From: Marinomonas posidonica_A | GTDB taxonomy: Bacteria > Pseudomonadota > Gammaproteobacteria > Pseudomonadales > Marinomonadaceae | Direction: 5' to 3' | Length of the DNA stretch: 64,000 bases | Assembly: GCF_043643765.1 (NCBI RefSeq) | Contig: NZ_JBHZSP010000006.1 | Span: 1 to 64,000 of the forward strand | Part shown: positions 52,245-59,923 of the stretch, one piece after another | Layout of the letters: each line of letters opens with the position of its first letter | Numbering within the stretch: the stretch's first letter is position 1 | Position numbers and translations under genes: made by a program | The notes under the pieces: generated by a model | The model's database searches: none | What the model was told of the DNA's origin: nothing | Seen by the model: only the letters and a program-made list of their open reading frames with translations

Positions 52245-53171
52245 ATGAAACGAATTGGACTTTTGAATGGCTTTTCTTATGAAGCAGACGAGCTAAAAAA
52301 TGCACTCAAGCATATCTCTGAAATTGAAGGTTATGAAATCGAGACAATTGAAGATTTTCAATTTCAAGAGACTATTTCAGGGGCTATTTGGGGGTTAATC
52401 AATCTATGTGATGTGTTGATTGCTTTCGTAAATAATAAAAATGACAGTCTTTATTATCAAATAGGGCTAGCACATGGAGCAAGAAAGCCTGTAGTTATCG
52501 TCACCGACCACGAATACTCTCTACCACCTGAAATCAGAGGGCAGCGTATCTTAAGTACGTCTCAACGTAGCCTTTTTGATAACAATTTTATGTTTCAACT
52601 CAAAGAAGCTATCGAAGATGCGACTAGAAAAAAATCTGGTTATCTCGGTCCTAGAAATGAGCAAAAGCAATATTCTGTATCTCAAGACTTTAGTCCGTCT
52701 GGGAATTTCCGTGATTTGTTTGCCGCTGAGGGCTCTAGAAGAGGCCAATTGTTTGAGCGGTGGTTTGCAGAAATCGCGGCGGGCATCGAAGGCTGGGAAG
52801 TTATTGAATCTGATAGCAGAAGAGATCGGGGATTTGATCTTGTAATATGGAACTCACAGGAGGACTCAGAGCTAGCGATTTTAGGAAATCCAATAGCAGT
52901 AGAAATTAAAGCTATTGGATCAATGAATATCTCTATGCTCCATCAGTTCCTCCATATGAGTAAAAAGTCAGGAATCAAAGGTCTTATCCTAGCAACTACT
53001 GGATTAAATGATAAAAGGACTAAAAATTTACTTAATAGGCTTCGCGTTGAAGAGGGTATCAACGCTATCGCGTTGGATCGGGACGATCTTATAAATGTAA
53101 GAAATCCTAGCGACTTACTATTCCTCGTGAAATCAAAAGTTAGAGAACTCCTGTACGGTCAGGAGTTCTAG
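52245..53171 (+). CDS. Fusion of a deoxyribosyltransferase/TIR-like domain and a PD-(D/E)XK nuclease
   Basis: A 308-residue protein, two domains. Residues 1-130 look like a Rossmannoid nucleoside 2-deoxyribosyltransferase/TIR-like fold: MKRIGLLNGFSYEAD, then CDVLIAFVNNKNDSLYYQIGLAHGARKPVVIVTD. The family usually has Glu in YEIGLA; here it is Q72, so catalysis is doubtful and a sensing role is possible. Residues 155-300 are a restriction-endonuclease fold: E171 in a helix, D198 in RGFDLVIW, E220-I-K222. A weak GAG ribosome site precedes ATG. The next gene follows by 2 bases. I infer a defence function; the exact family is not recognised. Confidence 0.75.
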   Translation: MKRIGLLNGFSYEADELKNALKHISEIEGYEIETIEDFQFQETISGAIWGLINLCDVLIAFVNNKNDSLYYQIGLAHGARKPVVIVTDHEYSLPPEIRGQRILSTSQRSLFDNNFMFQLKEAIEDATRKKSGYLGPRNEQKQYSVSQDFSPSGNFRDLFAAEGSRRGQLFERWFAEIAAGIEGWEVIESDSRRDRGFDLVIWNSQEDSELAILGNPIAVEIKAIGSMNISMLHQFLHMSKKSGIKGLILATTGLNDKRTKNLLNRLRVEEGINAIALDRDDLINVRNPSDLLFLVKSKVRELLYGQEF

Positions 53172-53173
53172 TG

Positions 53174-53704
53174 ATGTTCGATATTAATCATTTTAGAACT
53201 TTAATCACTCAAGTTGATGCCGCGACCACAAATCAGCAGAAAGGTCAGTCTTTCGAGCTTCTGTCAATATATATGTTTGAGCATCTAGAAGGTGTAGATA
53301 TTACTGAGCATGATATTCGGATGCCTTCTGAAGAAATAGACATAGTACTTTGGAATGCTCAAACTGAAGAAATATTACGCCCATGGGATTCCGTCATACT
53401 GGTTGAATGTAAAAATTGGAGCGCTACAGTTGGTGCCCCAGTGTTAGATAACTTTGTAAATAAAGTAAGAAGGCGTGCATTAACCACTGGAATCTTTGTG
53501 GCAGCCAATGGAGTCACTGGAGGTTTTGTGAGAGGTGATGGCACCGACCCTGGTGCAGTAGGAATTTTAACTAGCGCCTTACAAGATGGAATAAGAGTCA
53601 TCGTTATCACAATGGATGATATTCGCGCCTTAACTTCTCTTGATGATATTAGGGCACTAATTAAGAAGCGATATTGCGGGTTGTATGTTCACAAAGTGCT
53701 TTAG
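53174..53704 (+). CDS. Mrr-like PD-(D/E)XK nuclease domain protein
   Basis: A 176-residue single-domain protein. QKGQSFELLSIYMFEHLEGV is the opening helix, then EEIDIVLWN with D56, and VILVECKNW with E78-C-K80, a full restriction-endonuclease/Mrr active site. The later part VGAPVLDNFVNKVRRRALTTGIFVAANGVTGG fits the Mrr C-terminal strand and helix. AGGAG lies 8 bases before ATG at 53174, right after the stop of the fusion gene, so the two genes are a unit. An attC-like site starts one base after the stop. Confidence 0.78.
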   Translation: MFDINHFRTLITQVDAATTNQQKGQSFELLSIYMFEHLEGVDITEHDIRMPSEEIDIVLWNAQTEEILRPWDSVILVECKNWSATVGAPVLDNFVNKVRRRALTTGIFVAANGVTGGFVRGDGTDPGAVGILTSALQDGIRVIVITMDDIRALTSLDDIRALIKKRYCGLYVHKVL

Positions 53705-53756
53705 GCATAACAAGGCGCTGCTGTCGGATAAATTTTCCGCAGAGCGCGGCGTAGCC
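53705..53756 (+). repeat. Integron attC-like site 1
   Basis: GCATAAC-AAGGCGCTGC at the left pairs imperfectly with GCAGAGCGC-GGCGTAGCC at the right, with one unpaired A in the right arm as in attC extrahelical bases. A CGGA/TCCG hairpin closes the centre. The right core is GTAGCC where GTTRRRY is expected, so one T may be lost. At 52 bases it is slightly short for attC. It follows the stop codon of the Mrr-like gene, as cassette structure requires. Confidence 0.6.
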
Positions 53757-53779
53757 TTCTAAATCATGGAGCCGAGTAT

Positions 53780-54853
53780 ATGGAAGGGGTTGAGGCACTT
53801 TCAACAATTGAAAGATTAAAAATTCTAAAGTCAATTAGCATTGGTTGTACGTCCCAATTAGACTTTGAGGAATACTTAGAAAAATACTCCGGTGAACTTA
53901 GTACTGATGAGGCAAGACGAAGAGTTGAAGGGCTTTTATTAGAAGATGAATTCTTACTTTTATGTAAAATCATGAGGTGTTGTGATTCAGTTTCTGGGCT
54001 TGAACAAGGCCTAAGTATAGAGAATCACTATAAAACGCCAGATTATTTGGCTTCATTTAATTTAAATAACTCAATATATGATTCAAAGCGTGAGTTGAAA
54101 AAACTAAACGCTTTTGTCGAAGTTAAAACAACAAATAATATAGAAACTAAAAAAATAGGTGCCGGCTTTTTAAAAAAGTACTCAGCCTACGCAGAAAATT
54201 TTGGTTTACCTCTTTTAATAGCTTCACGCCTTAAACTAAATGAGCAACAACAATGGTGGATACTTCAAACTCAAGCTCAGTTTGAGGGTTATGGTCGAAA
54301 AGCAAGTGTAGAGTCTTTATCTAATTGTATTAGTCACATTGCTTTTAACGATTATTTTGTTACTGCTGCTCAAGATGTTTATGTTGAGCTTTCTTTTAGC
54401 CCCAGCCCTAATGAGTCTAAAATTTTCGACCCATTTAACGGGTACTTAAATTGTGTGAATGTCAGAACTGAAAAATTCTCTATTAAATTAGATAAAGAAA
54501 CTTTAGCATTAAACTTGTTTTTGAATTGTTTCGCTCAAGAAAAAGTTTCCTCAGAAAAAAAGGGGAATGTTGTTACTGAAACGCGAGTAATACGTTTTAT
54601 GCAAGATCAGTTGCTGAGCGATATGCTACTTCGAGCTAATTTTAGTATTTTAGATAGCTCGGGCTCAAAATACTCTAGTGCTAGTCGACTTTTAGCATTA
54701 GTTGAGAGTGGCAAGGCTTCTATTCTGTACAGAGAATATTTTGAAAAGTCTTTAGAGTTTTTTAATACGAATGAAATGTTATTCATGATAACTAAAGTTG
54801 GTGATGATGTTTCAAATAATAAAATTATTAGTTCGGTAATAAACGAAGGCTAA
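53780..54853 (+). CDS. Unrecognised protein with a PD...EVK nuclease-like signature
   Basis: A 357-residue AT-rich gene that I do not recognise. Around residues 87-150, P87-D88-Y followed by AFVEVKTTN (E114-V-K116) and a helix FLKKYSAYAENFGLPLLIASRL has the order of a PD-(D/E)XK core. Residues 1-80 are helical and acidic. Residues 190-357 show no known motif and may bind DNA or a partner. GGAG precedes the ATG by about 8 bases. The stop codon lies inside the second attC-like site, so it reads as a separate cassette. Confidence 0.65.
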   Translation: MEGVEALSTIERLKILKSISIGCTSQLDFEEYLEKYSGELSTDEARRRVEGLLLEDEFLLLCKIMRCCDSVSGLEQGLSIENHYKTPDYLASFNLNNSIYDSKRELKKLNAFVEVKTTNNIETKKIGAGFLKKYSAYAENFGLPLLIASRLKLNEQQQWWILQTQAQFEGYGRKASVESLSNCISHIAFNDYFVTAAQDVYVELSFSPSPNESKIFDPFNGYLNCVNVRTEKFSIKLDKETLALNLFLNCFAQEKVSSEKKGNVVTETRVIRFMQDQLLSDMLLRANFSILDSSGSKYSSASRLLALVESGKASILYREYFEKSLEFFNTNEMLFMITKVGDDVSNNKIISSVINEG

Positions 54854-54902
54854 CAAGTCAATCAGCCGACCGCTAAAGCGTCGGCTGATTGAAGCGCTAA
54901 AC
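54848..54902 (+). repeat. Integron attC-like site 2
   Basis: GGCTAAC-AAG, a perfect 13-base stem (tcaatcagccgac / gtcggctgattga) around a 9-base loop, then AGCGCTAAAC. The frame TAACAA...stem...AGCG-TTA is the classical attC plan. The right core GCTAAAC is one base off GTTRRRY. The stop codon of the upstream gene is within the left core. No T-run follows the stem, which argues against a simple terminator. Confidence 0.65.
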
Positions 54903-54916
54903 ATCATAAACAATCC

Positions 54917-54944
54917 AAGCCTGTCAGTTTTGTCAGGCTTTTTT
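54917..54944 (+). terminator. Terminator downstream of the nuclease island
   Basis: aagcctg / caggctt pair with loop tcagttttgt, followed by a T-run on the plus strand. It ends the island transcripts before the convergent MFS gene. Confidence 0.8.
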
Positions 54945-54946
54945 GA

Positions 54947-56140
54947 TTATGTGGTTTTACTTTGTGACAAGCGGTGAAAGCCATAACTTAAGCCGCCGCA
55001 TATTCCCATGACAATCAACAATGAACTGGCGGTGCCATCAAAGACCATATTGGTGACCGAGCTTGAGAGACCACCGACAATAAATTGGGTGGCGATGAGT
55101 AAGCCTGCCATGGTACCGGCTTTTGTGGGGGCGAGGTCAAACAAACAGGCTAGGCTGTTTGCGCCAATCGCACCAGTTACACTGATGTAAAGCATGGTGA
55201 CGGCAATGAAGAGTGGAGCCGTGTTAGGGAAGAAAATTGCTACCATAAAGATCAGTAAGGCGGCCGTTAACGAGGTGGCGGAGGTCACTCGTAACGCTTT
55301 GTAGACGTTAAATTGGCTGACTAACTTTTTATTGATCACGGTGGCGGCAATGATCATGGCCACATTGGTGGAAAACGTGATGGCGTAGGTGGTTTCAGAG
55401 AAGCCAAAAAAGTCGATGTAAACGAAAGCCGATGCGGCAATAAAGGCGAACATGCCACCGAAGGAAAAGCCATTTGCCAGTAAATAAAAAGTGACTTTTG
55501 GATGGGAAAGGCAGTCAGCATAGTTCTTTAGATAGCCTTTAATACTGGTCTTGTTACTCGTGTCTCGTGGGGGTTCTTGTAAGATACAGAAAATGCCAAT
55601 CAGGGATAAAAATGACAGGGCAGATAAAAAATAAAAAATCCATCGCCAATTTAACCAAGTGACAATATAAGCACCCAAAATAGGTGACATCAGCATCACT
55701 CCCATCGAGATAATATGCATATTCGAGAGAATCCCCGCGGCTTTATTCAGCGGGAATAAATCTCGAACCAAGGCTCGTCCAAGCACGCCGGCAGCGGCGG
55801 CACCAAGGGATTGTAAAAATCGCAACAACACCAAGGATTCACCATTGTTAACGAGAGCACAGCCAATGCTACTGATGACGTAAGAAGCGGTACCAATTAA
55901 CAATAGCTTTTTACGCCCCATCAGATCTGACAGTGGACCGAAGAACAGCATGCCAATGGCCATGCCGAACAAAAAAGACGTGATGGTGTACTGAATGGTG
56001 GCTTGTGAGCTGCTGAGATCACTGGCAATCGCAGGCAAACTGGGCAAATACATATCCACTGATAAGGGCCCAAAAGCGACTAAATAGCCAAGTAAAGGAA
56101 CCATCCATTTAGAGTGCGTTTGAGTATTGGTTTGGGTCAT
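54947..56140 (-). CDS. MFS transporter, Bcr/CflA family
   Basis: A 397-residue 12-helix efflux-type transporter (LVAFGPLSVDMYLPSLPAIASDLSSSQATIQYT, GPLSDLMGRKKLLL, LQSLGAAAAGVLGRALVRDLF). Members export drugs and small metabolites. The frame opens at a GTG at 56167; ATG at 56140, 7 bases after AAGGA, is preferred. It is the second Bcr-like gene in the hpa region. Substrate unknown. Confidence 0.87.
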   Translation of the reverse strand: MTQTNTQTHSKWMVPLLGYLVAFGPLSVDMYLPSLPAIASDLSSSQATIQYTITSFLFGMAIGMLFFGPLSDLMGRKKLLLIGTASYVISSIGCALVNNGESLVLLRFLQSLGAAAAGVLGRALVRDLFPLNKAAGILSNMHIISMGVMLMSPILGAYIVTWLNWRWIFYFLSALSFLSLIGIFCILQEPPRDTSNKTSIKGYLKNYADCLSHPKVTFYLLANGFSFGGMFAFIAASAFVYIDFFGFSETTYAITFSTNVAMIIAATVINKKLVSQFNVYKALRVTSATSLTAALLIFMVAIFFPNTAPLFIAVTMLYISVTGAIGANSLACLFDLAPTKAGTMAGLLIATQFIVGGLSSSVTNMVFDGTASSLLIVMGICGGLSYGFHRLSQSKTT

Positions 56141-56172
56141 AACCATGTCCTTGTTAAGGTATCTCACAGAGC

Positions 56173-56207
56173 AGAAAGCCGACGAGAGCTTGTCTCGTCG
56201 GCTTTCT
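56173..56207. terminator. Strong hairpin between aldehyde dehydrogenase and MFS genes
   Basis: A 15-base perfect stem (agaaagccgacgaga and complement) with loop gcttg. T-rich ends are short on both sides, so it may slow or process the transcript rather than fully terminate it. Confidence 0.6.
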
Positions 56208-56224
56208 TGAACGTCTAAAACGCT

Positions 56225-57655
56225 TTATTTTGGTGTTCTTAGTACCATTAGTTTGAGTTCTGTCATGTCTTCAATGGCAAAACGGACGCCTTCACGACCT
56301 AAACCACTGTCTTTTACACCGCCATAGGGCATGTGATCCACACGCCAAGATGGCACATCGCCAATGACGACACCGCCTACTTCCAAGACATCCCATGCTT
56401 TGTAAGCTTTATAAATGTCCTTAGTGAAAATGCCAGCTTGCAAACCAAAGTCTGAGTTGTTCACTTCTTCTAGTGCCACATCAAAATCTGAAAACTTAGA
56501 TAAGATAGCCACAGGGCCAAAGGCTTCTTGAGACGAAATAGACATATCGGGCTGAACGTTTTCAAGCAATGTGGCGTCTAGCATGGCGCCTTCACGATGA
56601 CCACCGGCTAGAATGTTTGCGCCACCTGCACGGGCTTCTTCTATCCAGCCAGATAAGCGAGCCGCTTCTTTTTCGGAAATCATTGGGCCGATGAAGGTTG
56701 TCTCTTCTAATGGATCGCCCATGACTAGATTGTTCACCGCACTGGTAAGACGTGCTCTGGCTTCGTCATAAAGTGATTCATGCACCATAATACGCTGAAC
56801 ACTGATGCAACTTTGACCTGATTGATAATAAGCTCCGAAGATAATGCGTTGTACGGCATCGTCTAGGTCGATGTCGTGATCAACAATACACGCCGCATTC
56901 CCGCCAAGTTCCAGCACGACAGGCTTTTTACCTGCTTTGGCTTTTAAGGTCCAGCCAACCTCTGGCGAGCCGGTGAAACTTAATAGTTTCAAGCGCTCAT
57001 CTGTAGTGAATAAATCGGCGCCATCACGGTGGCAAGGCAAAATGGAAAATGCCCCTTCTGGTAAATCGGTTTCTGCGAGGATTTCGGCGACGATCAACGC
57101 ACTGACTGGCGTTAAGCTGGCTGGTTTTAGAATAAAAGGGCAACCTGCGGCAATGGCAGGCGCGATTTTATGGGCCGCCAAGTTAAGAGGGAAGTTAAAC
57201 GGCGAGATGAAAGAGCAGGGTCCGATCGGCACGCGTTTCCACATGCCTTGGTAATCTTCTGCGCGAGGAGAAATGTCCATCGGCATGACTTCGCCATAGA
57301 TACGTGTCGCTTCTTCCGCGGCAATTTGGAAAGTGTCAATTAGGCGAGTCACTTCGCCACGGGAATCTTTAATGGGCTTACCCGCTTCGATACAAAGAGC
57401 ATACGCCAGTTCTTCATAACGCTCTTTAAAGCGAGCAATACAATGTTGCAAGATGGCCTGACGTTTGTAGGCTGGCATGGCTTGCATCGCATGTTTGGCG
57501 TTGTCCGCCGCGGCAATGGCTTTATCGATATCGGCTACGCTGGCCATCGCTACATGAGTCGCGACTTGGTTACTGTATTTGTTCGTAACCGCTAAGTCTT
57601 GATTGGCATAAACGGGTTTGTTAGCAAGGTAAAAGGGATAGCTTGATTGCAACAT
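56225..57655 (-). CDS. NAD(P)-dependent aldehyde dehydrogenase
   Basis: A 476-residue aldehyde dehydrogenase. ISPFNFPLNLAAHKIAPA, FTGSPEVGW, catalytic Glu in LELGGNAA and Cys in YQSGQSCISVQR are present. Sequence style is near the lactaldehyde/phosphonoacetaldehyde dehydrogenase group. HpaI makes succinic semialdehyde plus pyruvate, so oxidation of succinic semialdehyde is the job suggested by context, not proven by sequence. It starts 14 bases after the HbpS-like gene. Confidence 0.88.
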   Translation of the reverse strand: MLQSSYPFYLANKPVYANQDLAVTNKYSNQVATHVAMASVADIDKAIAAADNAKHAMQAMPAYKRQAILQHCIARFKERYEELAYALCIEAGKPIKDSRGEVTRLIDTFQIAAEEATRIYGEVMPMDISPRAEDYQGMWKRVPIGPCSFISPFNFPLNLAAHKIAPAIAAGCPFILKPASLTPVSALIVAEILAETDLPEGAFSILPCHRDGADLFTTDERLKLLSFTGSPEVGWTLKAKAGKKPVVLELGGNAACIVDHDIDLDDAVQRIIFGAYYQSGQSCISVQRIMVHESLYDEARARLTSAVNNLVMGDPLEETTFIGPMISEKEAARLSGWIEEARAGGANILAGGHREGAMLDATLLENVQPDMSISSQEAFGPVAILSKFSDFDVALEEVNNSDFGLQAGIFTKDIYKAYKAWDVLEVGGVVIGDVPSWRVDHMPYGGVKDSGLGREGVRFAIEDMTELKLMVLRTPK

Positions 57656-57669
57656 GTTTAATTCTCTTG

Positions 57670-58113
57670 TTATTTTGCTTGGGATAATGAATCTAGTAAT
57701 GCTGTGATGGCTTGTTCCGCGCAGTCAACATCTTGTGCTTCGGTTGCGCCAGAGACGCCGATCGCACCGATGACTTCGTTGTCGACCATTACCGGAAGGC
57801 CTCCGCCTAAATAGGTAAAATTGTCTTCTCTCAATAGGGCGCTCATGGTATCGGGCTTGTGTTTGAGTTTTTCCTGCCAAGATTGACTAGAGACTTTGAA
57901 ACTGGCGGCGGTGTAGGCTTTTTTTCGTGCAATGTTTAGGGCATGTAATGGTGCTTGGTTCATTCGCACTGCCGCGAGCTCTATTCCGGCTGGTGTTAAC
58001 ACCACGACGCCAATGTTTGCGGAGAAGGTATTGGCGTGAATGATGGCGGTGAGGCACAGCTGAACGGCACTCTCATGGCTTAATTCTGTCGTTTGTTTAA
58101 TCGCGTTTAGCAT
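57670..58113 (-). CDS. HbpS/GlcG-family (DUF336) protein
   Basis: A 147-residue protein of the heme-binding HbpS-like family. IGVVVLTPAGIELAAVRMNQAPLHALNIARKKAYTAASF and GGGLPVMVDNEVIGAIGVSGA are the family core. Such proteins often lie in aromatic-degradation operons with unclear roles. The frame opens far upstream inside hpaA; ATG at 58113, behind AAGGG, gives the family N terminus, 4 bases after the hpaA stop. Confidence 0.85.
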   Translation of the reverse strand: MLNAIKQTTELSHESAVQLCLTAIIHANTFSANIGVVVLTPAGIELAAVRMNQAPLHALNIARKKAYTAASFKVSSQSWQEKLKHKPDTMSALLREDNFTYLGGGLPVMVDNEVIGAIGVSGATEAQDVDCAEQAITALLDSLSQAK

Positions 58114-58117
58114 CGTA

Positions 58118-59017
58118 TTACCCTTGGCTATGCCGTTTTTTATATTCGCTGGGCGTAAGGCCAGTTTTGATCTGGAAGAAACGTGAAAAATAAGACGGGT
58201 CCAAATAGCCAAGGTCATAAGACAGTTCGTTCAAGCTTTGATTGGCGTGAAGGATGTGGCGTTTTGCTTCCAGAATGATACGACTGTTAATAATGGCTTT
58301 AGGGGGAGAACCAGAGACTTTTTTGCAGACGTAATTCAGTCGGCTTTCATTGATATCTAACTGTTGGCAATAAAAGGAAATGGCTTTTTCTGCTTTATAG
58401 TGATTTTCCACCAGTTGATTGAAGTGCTTATACATCTCAACTTCATGACGGGTGCTGCTATTGGTTTTTTTATCCGATTCAGAAAGACGAAAAAGATTGA
58501 GCTGCAATAGTTTGATGAGCCCTAAAATGGCATCATGTTTATAAGATAATTCGCTGCTCCATTCGGATTTAATCATCCCGATTAGCTCTAATGTTGTTTT
58601 GAAAAGCTTTTCTTTTTCGGGGCTCATGTTCTCAGAAGTAAGGCAAATAGGCAGAATTAAGAAACGATTTTGTGCATGAGCGCCTAACTCGTCGGCCATT
58701 TTATTCACAATAGAATGATGCAGTGTTAGCACGTACCCTGGCGCATTTGCTTGGGTAAGAAAGGCGTGGGGTGTCGCTGGTGGTGTATAAAAAATGGCCG
58801 TGCCAGAGGTTTTATAAAGGTTCTGGTCAATATTGAACTGAGTATCGCCTGTTAGGACAAAATGAATTTGGCAAAAATCAGCGTGCATGTGCACAGGCAT
58901 ATCGCGACCGAAAAAGTCGGCCATGGCGCCAAGTTGGTCAAAATGAATGTCTGCATCACGGTATTTACTGTCGTAGTCTTGACCGATTTGTAGATTGGGG
59001 ATCCATTCTTTTGTCAT
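58118..59017 (-). CDS. hpaA: AraC-family activator of 4-hydroxyphenylacetate catabolism
   Basis: A 299-residue AraC/XylS regulator. The N-terminal cupin sensor (about 20-150; DMPVHMHADFCQIHFVLTGDTQFNIDQ) and C-terminal double HTH (about 195-296; ESRLNYVCKKVSGSPPKAIINSRIILEAKRHILHANQSLNELSYDLGYLDPSYFSRFFQIKTGLTPSEYK) fit HpaA, which activates the 4-HPA hydroxylase operon in E. coli. Confidence 0.92.
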   Translation of the reverse strand: MTKEWIPNLQIGQDYDSKYRDADIHFDQLGAMADFFGRDMPVHMHADFCQIHFVLTGDTQFNIDQNLYKTSGTAIFYTPPATPHAFLTQANAPGYVLTLHHSIVNKMADELGAHAQNRFLILPICLTSENMSPEKEKLFKTTLELIGMIKSEWSSELSYKHDAILGLIKLLQLNLFRLSESDKKTNSSTRHEVEMYKHFNQLVENHYKAEKAISFYCQQLDINESRLNYVCKKVSGSPPKAIINSRIILEAKRHILHANQSLNELSYDLGYLDPSYFSRFFQIKTGLTPSEYKKRHSQG

Positions 59018-59080
59018 GGTTTTTTTACCTGTTTGGTGGCTATCTTTATAGAAAAGAAAGGTCTAATTGACAGGCTCAGC

Positions 59081-59887
59081 TTAATAAACTGAGTCACCAC
59101 CTTCATCAGTATTGGTTGTCTTTGTTGAGAATGTATCAACCAGATTTTTTGTACTGTTCATCAATAAACCAGTGTCACTGCCGACCGCGACAAATAGTGC
59201 ACCTTGCGCGATGTAACGTTTTGCTTGCTCTTGTGCCGCCATTAAAATGCCCGGAGCTTTATTTTTTGCGACAATTTTGGCAATACTGGCTTCGATAACG
59301 GCAACCACCTCAGGGTGATTGGGTTGTCCAATAAAGCCCATGGATGCACTTAAATCCGCAGGGCCAATGAACACACCATCGACACCTTCTACATCCAGAA
59401 TGGCGTCTAGCGCATTCACGCCTGCTAGGGTTTCAATTTGCACCAAGACACAAATTTCGTCATTGGCGGTGGTCAAATAATTGGGTGTACGGTTGAACTG
59501 GGAAGCACGAGCTAAAGCACTACCCACACCACGAATGCCTTGGGGAGGGTAGCGTGTTGCTTTCACCACTTGTTCGGCTTGTTCGGCGCTATCAATCATG
59601 GGGGCCAATATGGTTTGTACACCAAGGTCCAGTATTTGCTTTAAGCTGACATGATCCGCCCACGCTGGACGCACAATAGGATGGCTCGGATAAGGCGCGA
59701 TGGCTTGCAGTTGGCTAACCATGGTTTGCAAGGTATTTGGCGCATGCTCGCCATCGATTAATAACCAATCAAACCCAGCGGAGGCAATGAGCTCCGCCGT
59801 ATAGGAATTGGCAAGGCCAAGCCATAAACCAATTTGTGTTTCACGGTTTTTAAGAGCCATCTTAAATTCGTTTTTTGGCGCGCTCAT
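59081..59887 (-). CDS. hpaI: 4-hydroxy-2-oxoheptanedioate aldolase
   Basis: A 268-residue class II metal-dependent aldolase that splits 4-hydroxy-2-oxoheptane-1,7-dioate into pyruvate and succinic semialdehyde. Motifs: QIGLWLGLANSYTAELIASAGFDWLLIDGEHAPN, VRPAWAD, VLVQIETLAGVNALDAI with the metal-binding Glu, and GVDGVFIGPADLSASMG. Length matches E. coli HpaI (262). Confidence 0.95.
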   Translation of the reverse strand: MSAPKNEFKMALKNRETQIGLWLGLANSYTAELIASAGFDWLLIDGEHAPNTLQTMVSQLQAIAPYPSHPIVRPAWADHVSLKQILDLGVQTILAPMIDSAEQAEQVVKATRYPPQGIRGVGSALARASQFNRTPNYLTTANDEICVLVQIETLAGVNALDAILDVEGVDGVFIGPADLSASMGFIGQPNHPEVVAVIEASIAKIVAKNKAPGILMAAQEQAKRYIAQGALFVAVGSDTGLLMNSTKNLVDTFSTKTTNTDEGGDSVY

Positions 59888-59923
59888 CCGATTATCCTCA
59901 TGTTTTTTTTGTTATTTTATCGG

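Noticed and set aside
54848..54902. Reading this stem as an ordinary rho-independent terminator
   Set aside because: There is no T-run after the stem, and a separate terminator with a T-run follows at 54917; attC-type cores flank the stem instead.
56225..57655. Assigning the aldehyde dehydrogenase as hpaE
   Set aside because: A better HpaE match starts at 62554 next to hpaG1; this protein belongs to a different aldehyde dehydrogenase subgroup.
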